Source: an uncultured Collinsella sp. (GTDB taxonomy: Bacteria > Actinomycetota > Coriobacteriia > Coriobacteriales > Coriobacteriaceae). From it: a stretch of 64,000 nt of DNA. Where the stretch lies: NCBI GenBank assembly GCA_934621295.1, contig CAKTVB010000005.1, forward strand, positions 1-64,000. The letters run 5' to 3'. How positions within the stretch are numbered: position 1 is the stretch's first letter; every line of letters starts with the position of its first letter. A program made the position numbers and the translations under genes. This document shows positions 8,491 through 16,637 of the stretch, in pieces. The notes beneath the pieces were generated by a model, which had not been told where the DNA came from, searched no databases, and saw only the letters and a program-made list of their open reading frames with translations.

Positions 8491-8673
8491 CCGTGCAAAA
8501 TTTAAGGTATTCAGCACAGGGATTGGAATTTTTATCATGTTGAAGGGTCCAAATAGACAAAATGGATGCGATACTCCACAGATGTTGAAATGTCATCTGG
8601 ATAGAGCGTCCAATAGACTTGCCTGAAACATAATAAATAGGTCAAACAGTTGAATACTTTGATTTTTGCACGG
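8491..8673. repeat. 183-bp element with 23-base inverted arms
   Basis: The stretch between the regulator operators and the nuclease-like gene holds no credible gene. Arms 8491-8513 and 8651-8673 are complementary at 20 of 23 positions and enclose an AT-rich centre of about 137 bases. It follows the 3' end of the minus-strand gene at 8693. The design recalls the other inverted-repeat elements of this window (14532, 45982, 54796, 31366), but its centre does not clearly match theirs. Confidence 0.6.
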
Positions 8674-8692
8674 CACCAGGGTATCTATTCCT

Positions 8693-9889
8693 TTATTCGA
8701 GTTCGATACCGGACCCAAAAACCTTGCCCTCAAGTGTGGAATCACTTGTGTTGCCGGCGCGAGCCGCTTGATGCTCGAATGTCTGCATGTCGTCAATTTC
8801 TGGAACGGCGTTGATTGACGGGTCGTCAAGGATACCGTCAAGCAGGGCCTGTTCGTAGTTGATTCGGTTTTGTTCTTCACGCTCGCGGCGAATCTTCTCC
8901 TCGAGCCGTTTCTTTTCCTCGAGATGCCTTCTAAGTACGAACTTTCTCAGCTCCTCCTGCTTGGCTCTAAAGTCCTTTGGGAGGCGCGAGGGGCGGATGC
9001 CTTCTTTTCGCTGAATTACCTCCATGACTCGGGCAAACGGCTCGGCATGCATAAACGAGTGTCTGCCGATGATGATAATTCCATAGCCCATGGCTGCAAG
9101 GGCGTTTTTGCGCTCTTCATCGACAGCGCGGTTTTCTTCCGTATCGTGATGGAAGCCGTTGTATTCAATGTCGATGCGAGAACGCTTGAGGTATGCGTCC
9201 ATGTAGAATTTCGTTCGTCTCGTGAGGTCTTTTGCGACGCTGGCAACCTTGATCTCATAGTCGGTCTCGATAGCCCTTATTCCCAGACCACCTTCATTTT
9301 TTGGTAGCGCAAGCATCATGACAAAGGCTGTTTCCATGGGTGAACGGCAGCCGTCCCGTACGCACTTGATGGCCTTCCGTGCTGGAATGAGCCCATCGCA
9401 AGCGGAAAGCGTATTGAAGAAATGCTTGAGTCGTGCAGTCGACGTGAGGGCTGGCCTTTCACTGTACGAGGTCGTTGAGCCCGTTTCCAGGGAATAGGCT
9501 CCGCACAACTCGAAGTAGTATTCAACAAGTTCGCGAAAGGGCAGATAGGTTGCGGCTTGAAGGGCGCACAGCTCAACTCCGACTATCGAGATGTCGTCGG
9601 TGAGTCTGATGAATCGAGAGCTCGAGAACCGTTTGGCTGAGACGCGGGTCCTGCACCCCGTGAGTCTGCGCATGCCGTTGCGTTCGAAGACCATTGTCTC
9701 AATAGGGTCGTTTTCGTCGAGTTTCACATTGTGAGCAGCGAGCCATTCCGAGGCATCGTCAACGAGTTTTCTGCTTGGATGTGACTTGAGGATAGTGGCA
9801 TCGCTACAGGGCTCGATGCCGTTGCGCGCAATCGAGTGGACGATTTGATAGACCGCTCTTGCCGTGGTATGTGATAAAACGATTCCCAT
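8693..9889 (-). CDS. Hypothetical protein with a Vsr/DUF559-like nuclease fold
   Basis: I do not recognise a named family over the whole 398 residues. The region around residues 225-290 (KFYMDAYLKRSRIDIEYNGFHHDTEENRAVDEERKNALAAMGYGIIII) resembles the DUF559/Vsr branch of the PD-(D/E)XK nuclease fold: D-x-E after a hydrophobic strand, then H, then a helix ending in a hydrophobic strand. The classic lysine is not obvious. A highly charged, probably coiled-coil stretch follows (about residues 310-345). Base composition is more AT-rich than the neighbours and codon use looks different, which suggests transfer. The ATG at 9889 has a weak ribosome site, so the start is uncertain. Confidence 0.65.
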   Translation of the reverse strand: MGIVLSHTTARAVYQIVHSIARNGIEPCSDATILKSHPSRKLVDDASEWLAAHNVKLDENDPIETMVFERNGMRRLTGCRTRVSAKRFSSSRFIRLTDDISIVGVELCALQAATYLPFRELVEYYFELCGAYSLETGSTTSYSERPALTSTARLKHFFNTLSACDGLIPARKAIKCVRDGCRSPMETAFVMMLALPKNEGGLGIRAIETDYEIKVASVAKDLTRRTKFYMDAYLKRSRIDIEYNGFHHDTEENRAVDEERKNALAAMGYGIIIIGRHSFMHAEPFARVMEVIQRKEGIRPSRLPKDFRAKQEELRKFVLRRHLEEKKRLEEKIRREREEQNRINYEQALLDGILDDPSINAVPEIDDMQTFEHQAARAGNTSDSTLEGKVFGSGIELE

Positions 9890-10094
9890 ATATCGATGAT
9901 GCCATATGCCACGGCTTCCGCTTGGGAGATATCGGTATTCGAGCGGCGATTTGGCAGAAGCTTCTTTGATTGGGCGAACCTGGCCGTTTTGGGTTTCCCG
10001 ACGCGGTTTGGGCCCGAGGGGTCACAAGGCCGGGCGTAACGGTTGCGCGGCAATCCGTTGCGCCCGGTCGGTTTGGGTGCGTCCGATTATTGGA

Positions 10095-11063
10095 CTATTT
10101 GGCGAAAAGGCTCTTCTCGTTGAACTCCGCTTGCACCGTGCGAAGCATGAGGTCGGTGTCGTCGAGGCCCAGATGCTGCTCGACCTCGCCCGTGGCGAGG
10201 GTACCGCGGCGGCGTGCCCAATTCTCAAGCGCGGCAGGGGAGCTTTCGCGCGGAAGGGTCTTTACCTCGCCGTCGAGCCTGCGGCAGATCTCGCGCGAGT
10301 CGATGACGATGATTTTGCCTTCGCGGCGCGCCTCGGCATAGCCCTCAAGGTGCAGCTTGAACCAGGAATCCTCGAAGGCGGCGTTGTGCGCCATATAGGG
10401 GTACTTTTTCATGAGCTTGAGGATCTGCTTTTGCAGCGCTTTGTTTTCGCGAAAAGGCGTCTTGCCGTCGATATCCTCCCAGCCGATGTGGTGGATTTCG
10501 TTGAGGGGAACACCTGTTTCGCGGTACATCTCGGGCAGGCCGCAATAGTGAGCCTCGGCATTGTGTGGGGTCGCATCGCTCGTGAGCTCCATGATCTCCC
10601 AGCCCACGTTGATGATGTAGCCGCGCTCGGGCGCGCGCCCCGTCGTCTCGATGTCGATGCCAAGCACGGTGCCCTGGATGGGTTTGCGCGTGAAGGCGAC
10701 GCCGAGCGCCTCGCGGTCGCCGCGGATTTCGCGCATGACGGCGGAAGCGCTGCGACGCTGCATCTTGCCGATGGCGGCGCATGTGTCTGCATCGGACAGG
10801 CTGCGGGCAAGCATGGAGGACGGCTTGTTGCGCAGGCGCGTCTCGCCCACGTGGTCGCACAGTTCGCGATTGCGATCGGCGAGGTCCATGATTACGTCGT
10901 AGCCGAAGGATGGTTCGGGATTTGTGTTCCATTCGTCAACAAGGGCTTTGAGAGCTTCTTCGCTGCGCAGGCGCTCGGATTCGACCATCTCGTAGCCGCC
11001 GCCAAAGATGAACATGGGAATAAACGGTTGCATCGAGTATTCAAGTGCTTGTTGGGTATTCAT
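10095..11063 (-). CDS. DEDDh-family 3'-5' exonuclease
   Basis: The C-terminal half holds the three exonuclease motifs: Exo I GIDIETTG, Exo II MAHNAAFEDSWF, and Exo III HLGLDDTDLML with the DEDDh-type histidine. The N-terminal 120 residues have no domain I recognise and contain several charged helices. Such proteins resemble the epsilon subunit of DNA polymerase III and RNase T; the substrate here is unknown. GAAAGGTG lies six bases before the ATG at 11063. It is divergent from the metal exporter gene. Confidence 0.85.
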   Translation of the reverse strand: MNTQQALEYSMQPFIPMFIFGGGYEMVESERLRSEEALKALVDEWNTNPEPSFGYDVIMDLADRNRELCDHVGETRLRNKPSSMLARSLSDADTCAAIGKMQRRSASAVMREIRGDREALGVAFTRKPIQGTVLGIDIETTGRAPERGYIINVGWEIMELTSDATPHNAEAHYCGLPEMYRETGVPLNEIHHIGWEDIDGKTPFRENKALQKQILKLMKKYPYMAHNAAFEDSWFKLHLEGYAEARREGKIIVIDSREICRRLDGEVKTLPRESSPAALENWARRRGTLATGEVEQHLGLDDTDLMLRTVQAEFNEKSLFAK

Positions 11064-11219
11064 AGTCGCACCTTTCGCCGTGGGGAAATAGAGGTTTGCT
11101 GCTCGTGGCAGTTTACCAACGGAAACTTTTATGTTGAACTATCATCTTCAGTACAATAAATTATTTCAAGCCTTAGAAATCAAAATCTCGGTAAAGCCAT
11201 CGATGGGAGCATACGCTGC

Positions 11220-12293
11220 ATGGATTTGATTGCGGATATCGTATTGGATGCCGGCAAGGATACGCTGGCCTTGGTGCCGTTTTTGTTTGTGACCTATCTG
11301 GCGCTCGAAGTGCTGGAACACGTGGCGGGAGACCGCGTTAACAACACGATTCGTCGTGCGGGAACGGCCGGTCCCATTGTGGGCGCCCTGCTGGGCATTT
11401 TTCCGCAATGTGGCTTTTCCGCTATGGCGGCGACGCTTTATGCCGGGCGCATCGTGACGCTGGGAACGCTAGTGGCGGTATTTCTATCCACATCCGATGA
11501 GATGCTACCCATGCTCATGGCAGAGCACATGCCCTTAAAAAGCATGGCGACCATTTTGGTTATCAAGGTGATCGCGGCGCTCATTACGGGCTTTTTGATT
11601 GACATGGCCGTGCGCGCTTTGCGCAAAAACGCGCGCGTCCATGCAACGCTGCGCCAAACCGTGCTTGGCGCCGCTGCAAATCCGAACCGTGTGAACTGCG
11701 GTCATGGAGACCACAGTGAAGGCGATATTGTCGATGAGATTTCCGAGGCGGGTGTGAGCGCCGACCACATCCATGAGCTGTGCGAGCGCGATCGCTGTGG
11801 GTGCGAGGAACGCGTGGAGCACCATCACCATCATCATGACGACGATTTGGAGCATGCGCATGCTCACGCTCGCGAGCACATCCATGATAGCGAGCACATG
11901 TTGGTTTCGGTCGTTCGGAGCGCGCTGTCCCATACCGTGCAGGTGAGCGTCTTCATCTTCTTGGTGACGCTTGTGCTGGTGGGCATCTTGGATACCGTGG
12001 GCGAGCCGGTACTCGAGCAGGTGCTGCGCGGCAACGAGACGCTTGCAGTGTTTGCTTCTGCTCTGGTGGGCCTCATTCCCAACTGTTCAGCGAGCGTGGT
12101 CATCACGCAGCTCTATCTCGAGGGCGTGTTGACGCTTGCCCCCATGCTTGCGGGCACGCTCATCTCCGCTGGCGTGGGCTATCTGGTGCTCTTCCGCACC
12201 AATCGTTCGGTACGCGAGAACATGGTCGTCGTCGTCATGCTCTATGGTATCGGCGTCGTGTGGGGGCTGTTTTTTACGGCACTGGGACTCTAG
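11220..12293 (+). CDS. Putative 10-TM metal exporter (ArsP_2/putative manganese transporter family)
   Basis: A polytopic membrane protein made of two similar halves, each containing a loop of the type GxxPQCGFSAMAATLY or GLIPNCSASVVITQLY, the paired signature of the 10-TM heavy-metal exporter family. The halves are joined by a cytoplasmic loop rich in His, Asp and Glu (about residues 180-230, including six consecutive histidines), which probably binds metal. Manganese or arsenic has been proposed as substrate in the family; the sequence does not settle it. I saw no manganese riboswitch upstream. GGGAG lies about ten bases before the ATG. Confidence 0.85.
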   Translation: MDLIADIVLDAGKDTLALVPFLFVTYLALEVLEHVAGDRVNNTIRRAGTAGPIVGALLGIFPQCGFSAMAATLYAGRIVTLGTLVAVFLSTSDEMLPMLMAEHMPLKSMATILVIKVIAALITGFLIDMAVRALRKNARVHATLRQTVLGAAANPNRVNCGHGDHSEGDIVDEISEAGVSADHIHELCERDRCGCEERVEHHHHHHDDDLEHAHAHAREHIHDSEHMLVSVVRSALSHTVQVSVFIFLVTLVLVGILDTVGEPVLEQVLRGNETLAVFASALVGLIPNCSASVVITQLYLEGVLTLAPMLAGTLISAGVGYLVLFRTNRSVRENMVVVVMLYGIGVVWGLFFTALGL

Positions 12294-12366
12294 TCAGTGC
12301 CGAGTTTCGGTTGGGCTCACGCTTCCGGTCCGGGGCTCACGCTTGCCTTGCGAACTTATGCACGAA

Positions 12367-13026
12367 CTATTTGCGTAGCAGCTCGGTTAGGTTGCGACGA
12401 AAGCGCGTACGGTCTGAGCCTCTAAATGGTTCTGGTCCACGCGTGCGCCCTCCGGCGCGACGCACCTTTTTCTCTTCATGACGAATAAAGAGCTGCATGT
12501 CGATGGTCGCTTTGTCGTACACGCGGCCTCTCACGCCGATGGCGGCCGCCCCGCGGCCCAGAACCATGCTTGCAAGACCGATATCTTGCGTCACGACGAT
12601 GTCGTTTGGCTGAAGACATTCGATGATGGCGAAGTCGGCGCTGTCCGCCCCAATCGAAACGTCGAGCACGTCGACCCAAAAACCGTCATGATCGGCATCG
12701 CGTCCCTGTGCCTTTTCCGGCGTGCGCGGATCGCTGTGGCGGATGTGGCGCTCGAGGTTTTGTGTCGTGTTGCCCACGATGACAACGGGCGTGTGAGCGT
12801 CGCGGGCACAGGCGAGTGCCTCGCGCGTGACAGGGCAGGCATCGGCGTCGATAAAAAGGACTCGTCCGCGCGGGGGAGCTGCGTCCTCCTCATCCCACAT
12901 GTCATATTCCTCGTCTTGCCCGAAATCTTTCGGTAGGTCCTCGCCGAGGTCAATGGGCATCTTTTCATCGTCGCGGACAAAGGGGTTATCAAAAGCGTCC
13001 GCATGGGACATGCTCTCTTCGTTCAT
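12367..13026 (-). CDS. YaiI/YqxD family protein (DUF188)
   Basis: The core motif VLFIDADACPVTREAL, then VVIVGNTTQ and the end region DIVVTQDIGLASMVLGRGAAAIGVRGRVYDKATID, are typical of the YaiI/YqxD family, a predicted PIN-like fold with conserved aspartates. Family members are about 150 residues; this one has an additional acidic N-terminus of about 55 residues (DLGEDLPKDFGQDEEYDMWDEEDAA). The start at 13026 is supported by GGAGAG upstream. The molecular role of the family is not established. It diverges from the nitroreductase gene. Confidence 0.88.
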   Translation of the reverse strand: MNEESMSHADAFDNPFVRDDEKMPIDLGEDLPKDFGQDEEYDMWDEEDAAPPRGRVLFIDADACPVTREALACARDAHTPVVIVGNTTQNLERHIRHSDPRTPEKAQGRDADHDGFWVDVLDVSIGADSADFAIIECLQPNDIVVTQDIGLASMVLGRGAAAIGVRGRVYDKATIDMQLFIRHEEKKVRRAGGRTRGPEPFRGSDRTRFRRNLTELLRK

Positions 13027-13125
13027 GTTCTCTCCGTTCGTATCGTGCACTCTCATTGTACGCTGCCGTGAAGACGCTTCCGCGGCGGTACAATGGCGCG
13101 AAGCCGCAAACGAGAGGGGACTCCC

Positions 13126-13782
13126 ATGACAGAGCAAGAGAACATTTCTGTGCAGGCCGCCTCCGCGCGAGACGAATACGGTCTTGCTCAGATGGACAGC
13201 CTTGTTGCTTCGTGCCGGAGCTTTCGTCGCTTTGACGAGGGGCGGCGCGTGCCGGAGGGGTTCTTGCTCGAGTTGGTCAACATGGCTCGTCTGTGTGCCA
13301 ACGGCGCCAATCGCCAGCAGCTGCGCTTTCGCGTGGTGAGCGACCCTGCGGCATGTGATGCGGTGTTTGCCGAGCTTGCCTGGGCGGGCTATTTCAAGGA
13401 TTGGGCTGGTCCCGTAGCGGGGGAGCGTCCCACCGGTTATGTAATCATCGCTGCCGAGCGCGGCGCTGCAGGGAAGCCCGCCGCGCCTATTGCCGAGGTC
13501 GACTGCGGCATCGCGGCGCAGACCATGATGCTTGCCGCTCGCTCTGCGGAGCCCTCCTATGCAGGCTGTATGCTTAAAGCGTTTACGCCGCGTTTGATAG
13601 ACGTACTGGGCCTCGATGCCGATCGCTATGAGCTCAAGCTGGTCTGTGCTTTTGGTCTCCCTGCCGAGGAAGTGCGCTTGGAGCCGCTTTCCGCCTCACC
13701 GGATGGTTCCATCAAGTATTGGCGCGACGACGCCGGGGTGCACCATGTGCCCAAGCGCTCGCTTGAGGATGTTTTGATCTAG
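13126..13782 (+). CDS. Nitroreductase-family flavoprotein
   Basis: The N-terminal signature SCRSFRRFDEGRRVPEGFLLELVNMARLCANGANRQQLRFRVV is the FMN-binding start of the nitroreductase fold. The middle (VDCGIAAQTMMLAARSAEPSYAGCMLKAF) and the end (LKLVCAFGLPAEEVRLEP) match family positions. It probably uses FMN and NAD(P)H; the substrate is unknown. The ATG at 13126 has GAGAGGGGA upstream, and TACAAT at 13090-13095 may be its -10. The phosphatase gene follows 42 bases later on the same strand, probably in one operon. Confidence 0.88.
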   Translation: MTEQENISVQAASARDEYGLAQMDSLVASCRSFRRFDEGRRVPEGFLLELVNMARLCANGANRQQLRFRVVSDPAACDAVFAELAWAGYFKDWAGPVAGERPTGYVIIAAERGAAGKPAAPIAEVDCGIAAQTMMLAARSAEPSYAGCMLKAFTPRLIDVLGLDADRYELKLVCAFGLPAEEVRLEPLSASPDGSIKYWRDDAGVHHVPKRSLEDVLI

Positions 13783-13824
13783 CGCGACTGTTGCCTGCAG
13801 TCCCTGTCGGCTCCCGGAGGAACC

Positions 13825-14427
13825 ATGACCAACGACCTGTATCTTGTTCGCCACGGCCAGACCCTGTTCAATCGTAAGAAGATGATTTCGGGCTGGACCG
13901 ACTCTCCGCTCACCGAGCTTGGTCTCGAGCAGGCGCGCCGCGCCGGTGCGTTTCTGCGCCAGCGGGGCCTTGTCTTTGATCATGCCTACACCTCGACACT
14001 CACGCGCACACATGTAACCATCCAGGCCGTCATGCCTGGTATCGAGTTCGAGCAGCGCGCCGGGATTCGCGAGTGGTTCTTTGGTGAGTACGAAGGCGAG
14101 CGTATCTCTTTGATGCCGCAGCGCCCCTGGGGCGACTACTTTGCGCACTTTGGCGGCGAGTCGCAGCAGGAAGTTCGCGATCGCATGATGGCGACGCTGG
14201 GCGATGCCATGGAAGCGCCGGAAAGCAGGTGCGTTCTCGCCGTTTCGCATGGATCGGCCATCAAAGAGTTTCACGATGCGGTGCTGGGCGATGCCGCCGA
14301 TTTGCTAAAGCCGGTGCCTGGCAATGCTTCTACCATGCATTTCACCTATGAGGATGGTGTCTTCGCGCTGCAGGAGATTTTCACGCAGGAAGATTATGCG
14401 CGCGAGCTGGGTGTCGAGCCACTTTAG
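13825..14427 (+). CDS. Histidine phosphatase family protein (phosphoglycerate mutase-like)
   Basis: The catalytic LVRHGQTLFNRKKMISGWTDSPLTELG begins at residue 6 (RHG carries the phospho-accepting histidine). A second catalytic histidine lies in AVSHGSAIKEF. At 200 residues it matches cofactor-dependent mutase/phosphatase family proteins. It is more likely a phosphatase of unknown substrate than the glycolytic mutase, because EWFFGEYEGE replaces the mutase loop. GGAGGAA precedes the ATG. Confidence 0.88.
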   Translation: MTNDLYLVRHGQTLFNRKKMISGWTDSPLTELGLEQARRAGAFLRQRGLVFDHAYTSTLTRTHVTIQAVMPGIEFEQRAGIREWFFGEYEGERISLMPQRPWGDYFAHFGGESQQEVRDRMMATLGDAMEAPESRCVLAVSHGSAIKEFHDAVLGDAADLLKPVPGNASTMHFTYEDGVFALQEIFTQEDYARELGVEPL

Positions 14428-14531
14428 TTGCGATTGCGGTTCCCTGCAGGTTGGAAGCAGCGGGGGATACGTTGCATCTGGAGTATGAGTTGCCCTTCTG
14501 CTGTCGATATCGGCGGCTCGGAACCCCTATA

Positions 14532-14702
14532 AAATGCTACCGCAACAAAACAATTCGAAATCGGTACCCTATTTCAATTTCTTTAAGTAGAGAGCCATTT
14601 TGGGCGATAAAACCTCAGGATTCGTAAACGCCGAAAGAGTCGATACTTATCAAAACTGAAATAGGGTACCGATTTCGACAAGTTTTGAATAGCAACCCTC
14701 TG
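14532..14702. repeat. 171-bp inverted-repeat element, copy A
   Basis: Between the convergent genes ending at 14427 and 14846 the only notable content is this element and the terminator at 14780. Arms 14555-14576 and 14657-14678 are perfectly complementary over 22 bp, and pairing extends outward to 14546/14687 with three mismatches. It aligns end to end, without net length change, with 45982-46152. At the base of the arms, CGG/CCG here is GCG/CGC in the other copy, so pairing is kept. The centre carries AAGTAGAGAGCC, also found in the other copies. Confidence 0.8.
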
Positions 14703-14779
14703 TTGTGCTTTGGAAATACGCGCTGCGGTCAAGAAAACCATCTCCGGCTAAAGGATTCGGGCAGAAGAATCAAAGAAAA

Positions 14780-14818
14780 CCCCGCACATGCTGTTCACTG
14801 CACGTGCGGGGTACTTTT
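14780..14818. terminator. Bidirectional terminator between convergent genes
   Basis: Stem CCCCGCAC/GTGCGGGG (14780-14787 with 14804-14811). TACTTTTTC follows on the plus strand and TTTTCTTTG on the minus strand. It can stop the minus-strand gene beginning at 15517 and read-through from the plus strand. Confidence 0.8.
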
Positions 14819-14845
14819 TCAAAATGCAGGGATCAGACCGAGTTG

Positions 14846-15517
14846 CTACAGTTTGGCAATCTGGTGTGCGAGAAATCCGAGGGGCATGGTCGGTGGGGTG
14901 GCCTCGCTGTCATCTGCGGGATAGAGTGCGAGCAGAACATAGTTAAAAGGCTCTCGTCCTGTGAAGGTGCCTGCCGCTTGGGCCTCCTTGCGAGCGGTTC
15001 GCGCATGGGCAGCCATGGAGGCGAGAATGCCCGACGAGCCATCGCTTACTGAGGGAATCTGCTGCACCATGGTGCGTACGGCTTCGACTGCTTCGGTGCG
15101 GCCGATATGCCAGATGCGGTGACGCGTTCCTGCAGGATCGTAGAGATCATACAGAGGCGCGCCCTGTTGCGCGGCAGAAAGAATCACGTCTAAAACCGGT
15201 TGAGGCTTGTAGGTAACCGGTGCAGGCGTGCACTGAAGGGCGGGACATGCACCGGACGGCGCTGCCTCAACGTCCTGTGCGATGTCACATGCGAGCGATT
15301 CCAGGGTGCAGATACCGACGAGCGCCGTCTGGCGGGAGCCATTCGCTGCCGTGTTTTCATACAGGTAGTAAGAAAGGTGCGCGTCCTTAAGCAAAATCCC
15401 CGCCTCTTGCGCCTGCATGACGGTATCGGCTGTGGCCAATACATCAATCGGTTGGGAAAGGACCTCGATCACGTGGTCCTCGGCAGGACGAAGGCAGGGA
15501 AATGGCAGGATGTTCAT
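14846..15517 (-). CDS. Short DUF1015-like protein
   Basis: The N-terminus (MNILPFPCLRPAEDHV) and the segment VLDVILSAAQQGAPLYDLYDPAGTRHRIWHI resemble the DUF1015 family, whose members usually have about 400 residues; this one has 223 and appears condensed. Function unknown. I chose the ATG at 15517, five bases after the stop of the upstream minus-strand gene, which indicates an operon; the ribosome site is weak. A bidirectional terminator follows. Confidence 0.7.
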   Translation of the reverse strand: MNILPFPCLRPAEDHVIEVLSQPIDVLATADTVMQAQEAGILLKDAHLSYYLYENTAANGSRQTALVGICTLESLACDIAQDVEAAPSGACPALQCTPAPVTYKPQPVLDVILSAAQQGAPLYDLYDPAGTRHRIWHIGRTEAVEAVRTMVQQIPSVSDGSSGILASMAAHARTARKEAQAAGTFTGREPFNYVLLALYPADDSEATPPTMPLGFLAHQIAKL

Positions 15518-15522
15518 AGTGG

Positions 15523-15984
15523 TTAGGAGCGCTTCTCCGCTTTGCAGCCGCACTTGGGGCAGGTGATGAGAATGCGCCCCTTGCCGCGCGGCACGGAGAG
15601 AATCTGGCCGCAGTTTTTGCAGCGGAAATACATCGTGGTCTTGCGGTTGACGAGCATCTTCTTGGCGGTGCGGCCGGCGCGTGCCATACGCTCGGCGCCA
15701 TGCTTGAAGGGCAGCTTGTCAAAGAGGCCGTCGAGAGCGGGCGCCTTGGAGGTGAGCTGGCGGAACTGGTCGTTCTCGCGCTCGCGGGCAGGGAAGTTCT
15801 TGGAGATAGCGCGCACGATGGCGAGCACGATGACGATGATGGCGATCCAGGTGAACAGGCCCACCTTCAGAAGAGCGCCCAGCAGGGCGATGATTACGCC
15901 CAGGGCTCCGAGCGCACAAGAAAGATCGTCAACGCCGTAGCGGTCGTCCATGAAATGCTTCAGCTTGTTCAAGAAATCCTGCAT
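15523..15984 (-). CDS. Membrane protein with C-terminal zinc ribbon
   Basis: Two closely spaced hydrophobic segments lie at about residues 25-60 (GALGVIIALLGALLKVG and FTWIAIIVIVLAIVRAI). A basic linker follows, then a C-terminal ribbon YFRCKNCGQILSVPRGKGRILITCPKCGCK with paired CxxC motifs. Related small membrane proteins occur widely in clostridia and Coriobacteriia without a known role. GGGAG lies six bases before the ATG. It is the first gene of a two-gene operon with the DUF1015-like gene. Confidence 0.82.
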   Translation of the reverse strand: MQDFLNKLKHFMDDRYGVDDLSCALGALGVIIALLGALLKVGLFTWIAIIVIVLAIVRAISKNFPARERENDQFRQLTSKAPALDGLFDKLPFKHGAERMARAGRTAKKMLVNRKTTMYFRCKNCGQILSVPRGKGRILITCPKCGCKAEKRS

Positions 15985-16100
15985 GGAATACTCCCGGTCG
16001 AGATGTTAATCGTTAAAAGAATACTCACAGTTTTACCCACATGCAACGCGAAAAGTGCAGTTTCCCGCACATTCCCGCACCATGGGATACGAGAGGGTCG

Positions 16101-16373
16101 TTATTTAGCGAGTTTTTCGATAACGCGGCCGATCTCGTCGAGCTTCTGGGCTTTTTGCTCCTCGCTGCCATCTTCCAGGGCACTGCGTACGCAGCCTTCG
16201 ACATGGGCCTTGAGCACATCGGCGTTGATGCGTGCGATGAGCGACTGCGTGGCCATGAGCTGGGTGGAGATGTCGATGCAGTAGCGGTCGTCATCAACCA
16301 TCTTCAAAATGCCATCGATCTGGCCTCGGGCAGTTTTGAGCAGGCGCGCTATCTTGTCGTGATCTGCCATCAT
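16101..16373 (-). CDS. csoR: CsoR-family copper-sensing repressor
   Basis: A small all-helical repressor. The copper ligand triad is visible as C32, H57 and C61; the spacing (25, then 4) equals that of Mycobacterium tuberculosis CsoR. It starts with HDKIARLLKTARGQIDGI, the usual DNA-binding helix. It is the last gene of the copA-copZ-csoR set, ten bases after copZ, so it is likely co-transcribed and autoregulated through the operator at 19048-19076. Two adjacent ATG codons (16373 and 16370) are possible starts. Confidence 0.93.
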   Translation of the reverse strand: MMADHDKIARLLKTARGQIDGILKMVDDDRYCIDISTQLMATQSLIARINADVLKAHVEGCVRSALEDGSEEQKAQKLDEIGRVIEKLAK

Positions 16374-16382
16374 GGCCGGTGC

Positions 16383-16604
16383 CTACGCTGCCTCGATGGA
16401 GACGACGGCAAAGTTCTCGCTTGCGCCCTCGATGGCGGCGGCGAGGGCCTCGGGCGTCGTGTCCTGTGCGCACTCAACCTCGACGGTGTTGGTCTCGTGG
16501 TCGGCATCGGCGTCGGTCACGCCAGCGACCTTGAGCAGGGCCGCCTCGACGGAGGCGTCACAATGTCCGCAGTGCAGGCCACGGGTCTTGATCTGGTACT
16601 TCAT
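16383..16604 (-). CDS. copZ: Copper chaperone (CopZ-like HMA protein)
   Basis: A 73-residue single HMA domain with the copper site GLHCGHCDASVE at residues 9-20. It carries Cu(I) to CopA in the cytoplasm. AAGGAAGGAC precedes the ATG. It lies 33 bases downstream of copA and directly before csoR on the same strand, the standard copper-efflux arrangement. Confidence 0.93.
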   Translation of the reverse strand: MKYQIKTRGLHCGHCDASVEAALLKVAGVTDADADHETNTVEVECAQDTTPEALAAAIEGASENFAVVSIEAA

Positions 16605-16637
16605 GGTTTGTCCTTCCTTAGATGTTTGACAGATATA

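Noticed and set aside
11064..11219. Manganese (yybP-ykoY) riboswitch before the metal exporter
   Set aside because: The conserved loops of that riboswitch are not present in the intergenic sequence.
12314..12352. Direct repeat GGCTCACGCTT twice after the metal exporter
   Set aside because: Only 11 bases, two copies, no structure; likely chance or a small duplication.
14532..14702. Insertion sequence or MITE ends
   Set aside because: No target-site duplication or transposase frame is seen, and arm changes are compensated between copies, which fits a structure better than transposon ends.
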